Assembly (NCBI RefSeq): GCF_001038485.1
Contig: NZ_LDUE01000060.1
Span: 1 to 64,000, forward strand
Direction: 5' to 3'
Source of the DNA: Ornithinibacillus californiensis
GTDB taxonomy: Bacteria; Bacillota; Bacilli; Bacillales; Amphibacillaceae
DNA length: 64,000 bases
Positions 62,399 to 64,000 of this stretch are shown piece by piece. Every line of letters starts with the position of its first letter. Within the stretch, counting starts at the first letter, position 1. Both the position numbers and the translations under genes were made by a program. The notes below the pieces were generated by a model that did no database searches, had not been told where the DNA came from, and worked only from the letters and a program-made list of their open reading frames with translations.

Positions 62399-62824
62399 AT
62401 GAATTTACACATGACGGATATGCCAAGTTTTATTAAAAAAGAAGTGGAAAAACTAAATGAAACAATTTCACCATTCATCAAAAAGGTATCGAAGTATTCA
62501 TTTTGGTCTTTCCCACTAACGATATTCTCACTAATCAATCTGTTCTTTATGCTTGTCGTCATGCCTGAGACTAGAACGGCAGTTGCGCTTGTTCTTTATG
62601 CCATTATGGGAGCTTTTGGTTTAGCCCTATCAAAAGAAGCAAAACATCAGCGTAAAGAAATTCTCAAGGTGAGCGAGGAATTTATTGTAAAACGTATTTC
62701 AAGAAGTAATGTTGTTGATGAAACGCAGAAGGAACGATATATCCGAGAAGTAAAACAACAGCCTGCCTTTGCGATGAATCACTTTATTAAGTTTTTAGAA
62801 GAAGAGAATCGTTTGTTAGATTAA
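62399..62824 (+). CDS. Two-TM membrane protein, DUF5392/YwnF-like
   Basis: 141 residues: MPSFIKKEVEKLNETISPFIK head, two helices (FPLTIFSLINLFFMLVVM and ALVLYAIMGAFGLALS), then a charged helical tail. Similarity to YwnF-type proteins is from memory. ATG follows AAGGGTGA; 17 bases after yugP. Confidence 0.72.
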   Translation: MNLHMTDMPSFIKKEVEKLNETISPFIKKVSKYSFWSFPLTIFSLINLFFMLVVMPETRTAVALVLYAIMGAFGLALSKEAKHQRKEILKVSEEFIVKRISRSNVVDETQKERYIREVKQQPAFAMNHFIKFLEEENRLLD

Positions 62825-62847
62825 TCTTTCAAACTTGGAGGGATTTC

Positions 62848-63135
62848 GTGGACTTACTGGCAGAGCAGGAGTATTTTAAGGTAGAACGAAAGGTAGATCG
62901 GATCACACAAGTAGATGTGGAGCATAGACGGACCCTTAAGTTGTATACCGATAAGATCACTAGTAAACATCGGGAATTTCCGATCAAAGAAGTAATGGAT
63001 ATTTCCTACCGCAAAATAGGTGGTGAAGGAGCGGGACTTCTTTACCTACATACAATACGTGGTGTTTATTCCTATTCGGTGAAATCTTCTCCAACACATT
63101 TTATTGAAACTTTTAAGCAAAACACAGAAAAGTAA
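62848..63135 (+). CDS. Hypothetical protein, PH-like composition (95 residues)
   Basis: Not firmly recognised. The beta-rich sequence RRTLKLYTDKITSKHREFPI and GLLYLHTIRGVYSYSVKSSP suggests a small PH-like sandwich. GTG start after GGAGGGA. Third in the yugP run. Confidence 0.68.
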   Translation: MDLLAEQEYFKVERKVDRITQVDVEHRRTLKLYTDKITSKHREFPIKEVMDISYRKIGGEGAGLLYLHTIRGVYSYSVKSSPTHFIETFKQNTEK

Positions 63136-63173
63136 TGAAATGTTTTCAAATATAGTAGAAATGGGGAATGAAA

Positions 63174-63590
63174 ATGACTGTAATGATTTATGGTGCAGCA
63201 TGTTCATCAACAAGAAAAGCAAAAGAATGGTTTCGAAAAAATAATATTGAATATATCGAACGGAATATTTTAAAAGAGCCATTAACCGTTCCTGAATTAC
63301 AACAAATTCTAAGTAGAACCGTGGAAGGGACGGAAGAAATCATCTCTACTCGCTCCAAGATTTATAAAGAGCTTGATGTAGATATAGACTCACTTCCGTT
63401 GCAAGGATTACTCGAGTTAATCCATAACCACCCACGACTATTAAGAAGCCCAATTATGTTAGATGAGAAGCGACTTCAAGTCGGCTTTCATATAGATGAT
63501 ATAAGACAGTTCTTACCAAGAAAAACACGCGAGAGACAATGGCTACAATGGAGAATGAATTACCTTCCAATGACAGAAATCGTTAAATAA
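63174..63590 (+). CDS. Spx/ArsC-family regulator with CSST in place of CXXC
   Basis: 138 residues, aligning along its whole length with Spx (ERNIL.EPL...ELQQIL, EEIISTRSKIYKEL, GLLELIHNHPRLLRSPIMLDEKRLQVGF, IRQFLPRK). The redox switch C10-x-x-C13 is C10-S-S-T13, so no disulfide can form. The RNA polymerase contact Arg in STRSK is retained. The second ATG is chosen since GGGG abuts the first. Confidence 0.9.
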   Translation: MTVMIYGAACSSTRKAKEWFRKNNIEYIERNILKEPLTVPELQQILSRTVEGTEEIISTRSKIYKELDVDIDSLPLQGLLELIHNHPRLLRSPIMLDEKRLQVGFHIDDIRQFLPRKTRERQWLQWRMNYLPMTEIVK

Positions 63591-63597
63591 AACGGAG

Positions 63598-63636
63598 CAA
63601 AAAACGTCACCTTCTATCGAGGAAGGTGCGTTTTTT
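63598..63636 (+). terminator. Terminator after the Spx-like gene
   Basis: AAAAACG(T)CACCTTC and GAAGGTGCGTTTTTT pair with one bulge, then a T-run. Confidence 0.88.
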
Positions 63637-63719
63637 CTATCCATCTAGCAAAATCATTCAAATTTATTCCAAACTAGTTTATTATTAGAATTATATAGAT
63701 ATATAAAGGAAGGTACTCT

Positions 63720-64000
63720 ATGTCGGAAGAGAATATATCGCGTTTAGAGATAGATGGAAAAGAAATCATTTTAATCGGTACAGCACATGTATCTAAGAAC
63801 AGCGCTGAACAAGTAAAACAAGTAATTGAAGAAGAACAACCAGATTCTGTCTGTGTGGAGTTAGACGAAGGACGGTATAAATCCATAACGGATGGGAATA
63901 AATGGAAGGAAACAGATATATTTAAAGTAATTAAGGAAAGAAAAGCAACACTACTACTGATGAACCTTGCAATTTCCTCATTTCAAAAGCGGATGGCTAG
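63720..64000 (+). CDS. TraB/PrgY family protein (5' part; runs off the window)
   Basis: The first 93 codons are present. EIILIGTAHVSKNSAEQVKQV and PDSVCVELDEGRYKS are the TraB-domain signatures (the GTAHVS His and VELD Glu). The family includes the enterococcal pheromone-shutdown protein PrgY, and the domain resembles a metalloprotease fold; C-terminal membrane helices would lie beyond the window. AAGGAAGG lies upstream of the ATG. Confidence 0.88.
   Translation, partial: MSEENISRLEIDGKEIILIGTAHVSKNSAEQVKQVIEEEQPDSVCVELDEGRYKSITDGNKWKETDIFKVIKERKATLLLMNLAISSFQKRMA

Overview
The window reads as chromosome of a low-GC, endospore-forming Bacillaceae, most likely one of the Oceanobacillus/Ornithinibacillus/Virgibacillus-type genera. 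The genus is an inference from protein resemblance. The evidence for a spore former is prkA, yhbH and spoVR, a SleB-type cortex hydrolase domain, a YeeI-type YebC protein, an Spx paralogue, a YfiT/BstA-type DinB protein and strong AGGAGG ribosome binding sites. No rRNA, tRNA, CRISPR array or prophage was seen.

Layout. 0-1.4 kb: an IS256-family element, its left end at the window edge. 1.5-5.4 kb: a universal stress protein and an NAD-salvage run on the minus strand (pncA-pncB-nadE). 5.5-7.7 kb: a large catalase with an altered active site. 7.8-10.8 kb: a pantothenate operon (DUF2520 reductase-panB-panC-panD). 10.8-18.4 kb: small lipoproteins, a LysM amidase, a tyrosine phosphatase, minus-strand genes of unknown function, an amino-acid permease and a six-repeat PLL-like lectin. 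18.6-23.4 kb: TerC, an orphan SinI, a nitrilase/GNAT pair, a LysE exporter and YeeI. 24-34.9 kb: prkA-yhbH, a RHH/PIN toxin-antitoxin pair, htpG behind a perfect CIRCE box, a Zur-box-controlled ZnuA, and spoVR. The 3' end of spoVR is duplicated on the far side of a RelE toxin-antitoxin module.

35-44.1 kb: a retropepsin-like pair, three ECF sigma/anti-sigma pairs and an arsRBC operon. 44.2-49.6 kb: a methyltransferase, an MFS transporter and a second arsenic-type cassette (ArsR, flavoprotein, ArsN-like acetyltransferase) behind three phased operators. 49.7-58.8 kb: a LysM-SleB protein, a probable type I toxin with a candidate antisense RNA, several methyltransferases and small membrane proteins, an XRE regulator with nine C-terminal repeats, and a CAP-domain lipoprotein. 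58.9-64 kb: a two-component system, a hairpin array, a YugP-type peptidase, an Spx paralogue lacking the CXXC switch, and the start of a TraB-family gene.

Two things stand out beyond the genes. First, three tandem arrays of head-to-head inverted arms (23.6, 27.6 and 61.0 kb) have the same build, and two of them share arm sequence. Three copies of a roughly 190-bp palindromic intergenic repeat (2.2, 11.0 and 13.1 kb) accompany them. Second, a toxin-antitoxin module lies between two 97%-identical copies of the spoVR 3' end. Many start codons were moved downstream of the longest-ORF start because the ribosome binding site sits immediately in front of, or on top of, the upstream start.
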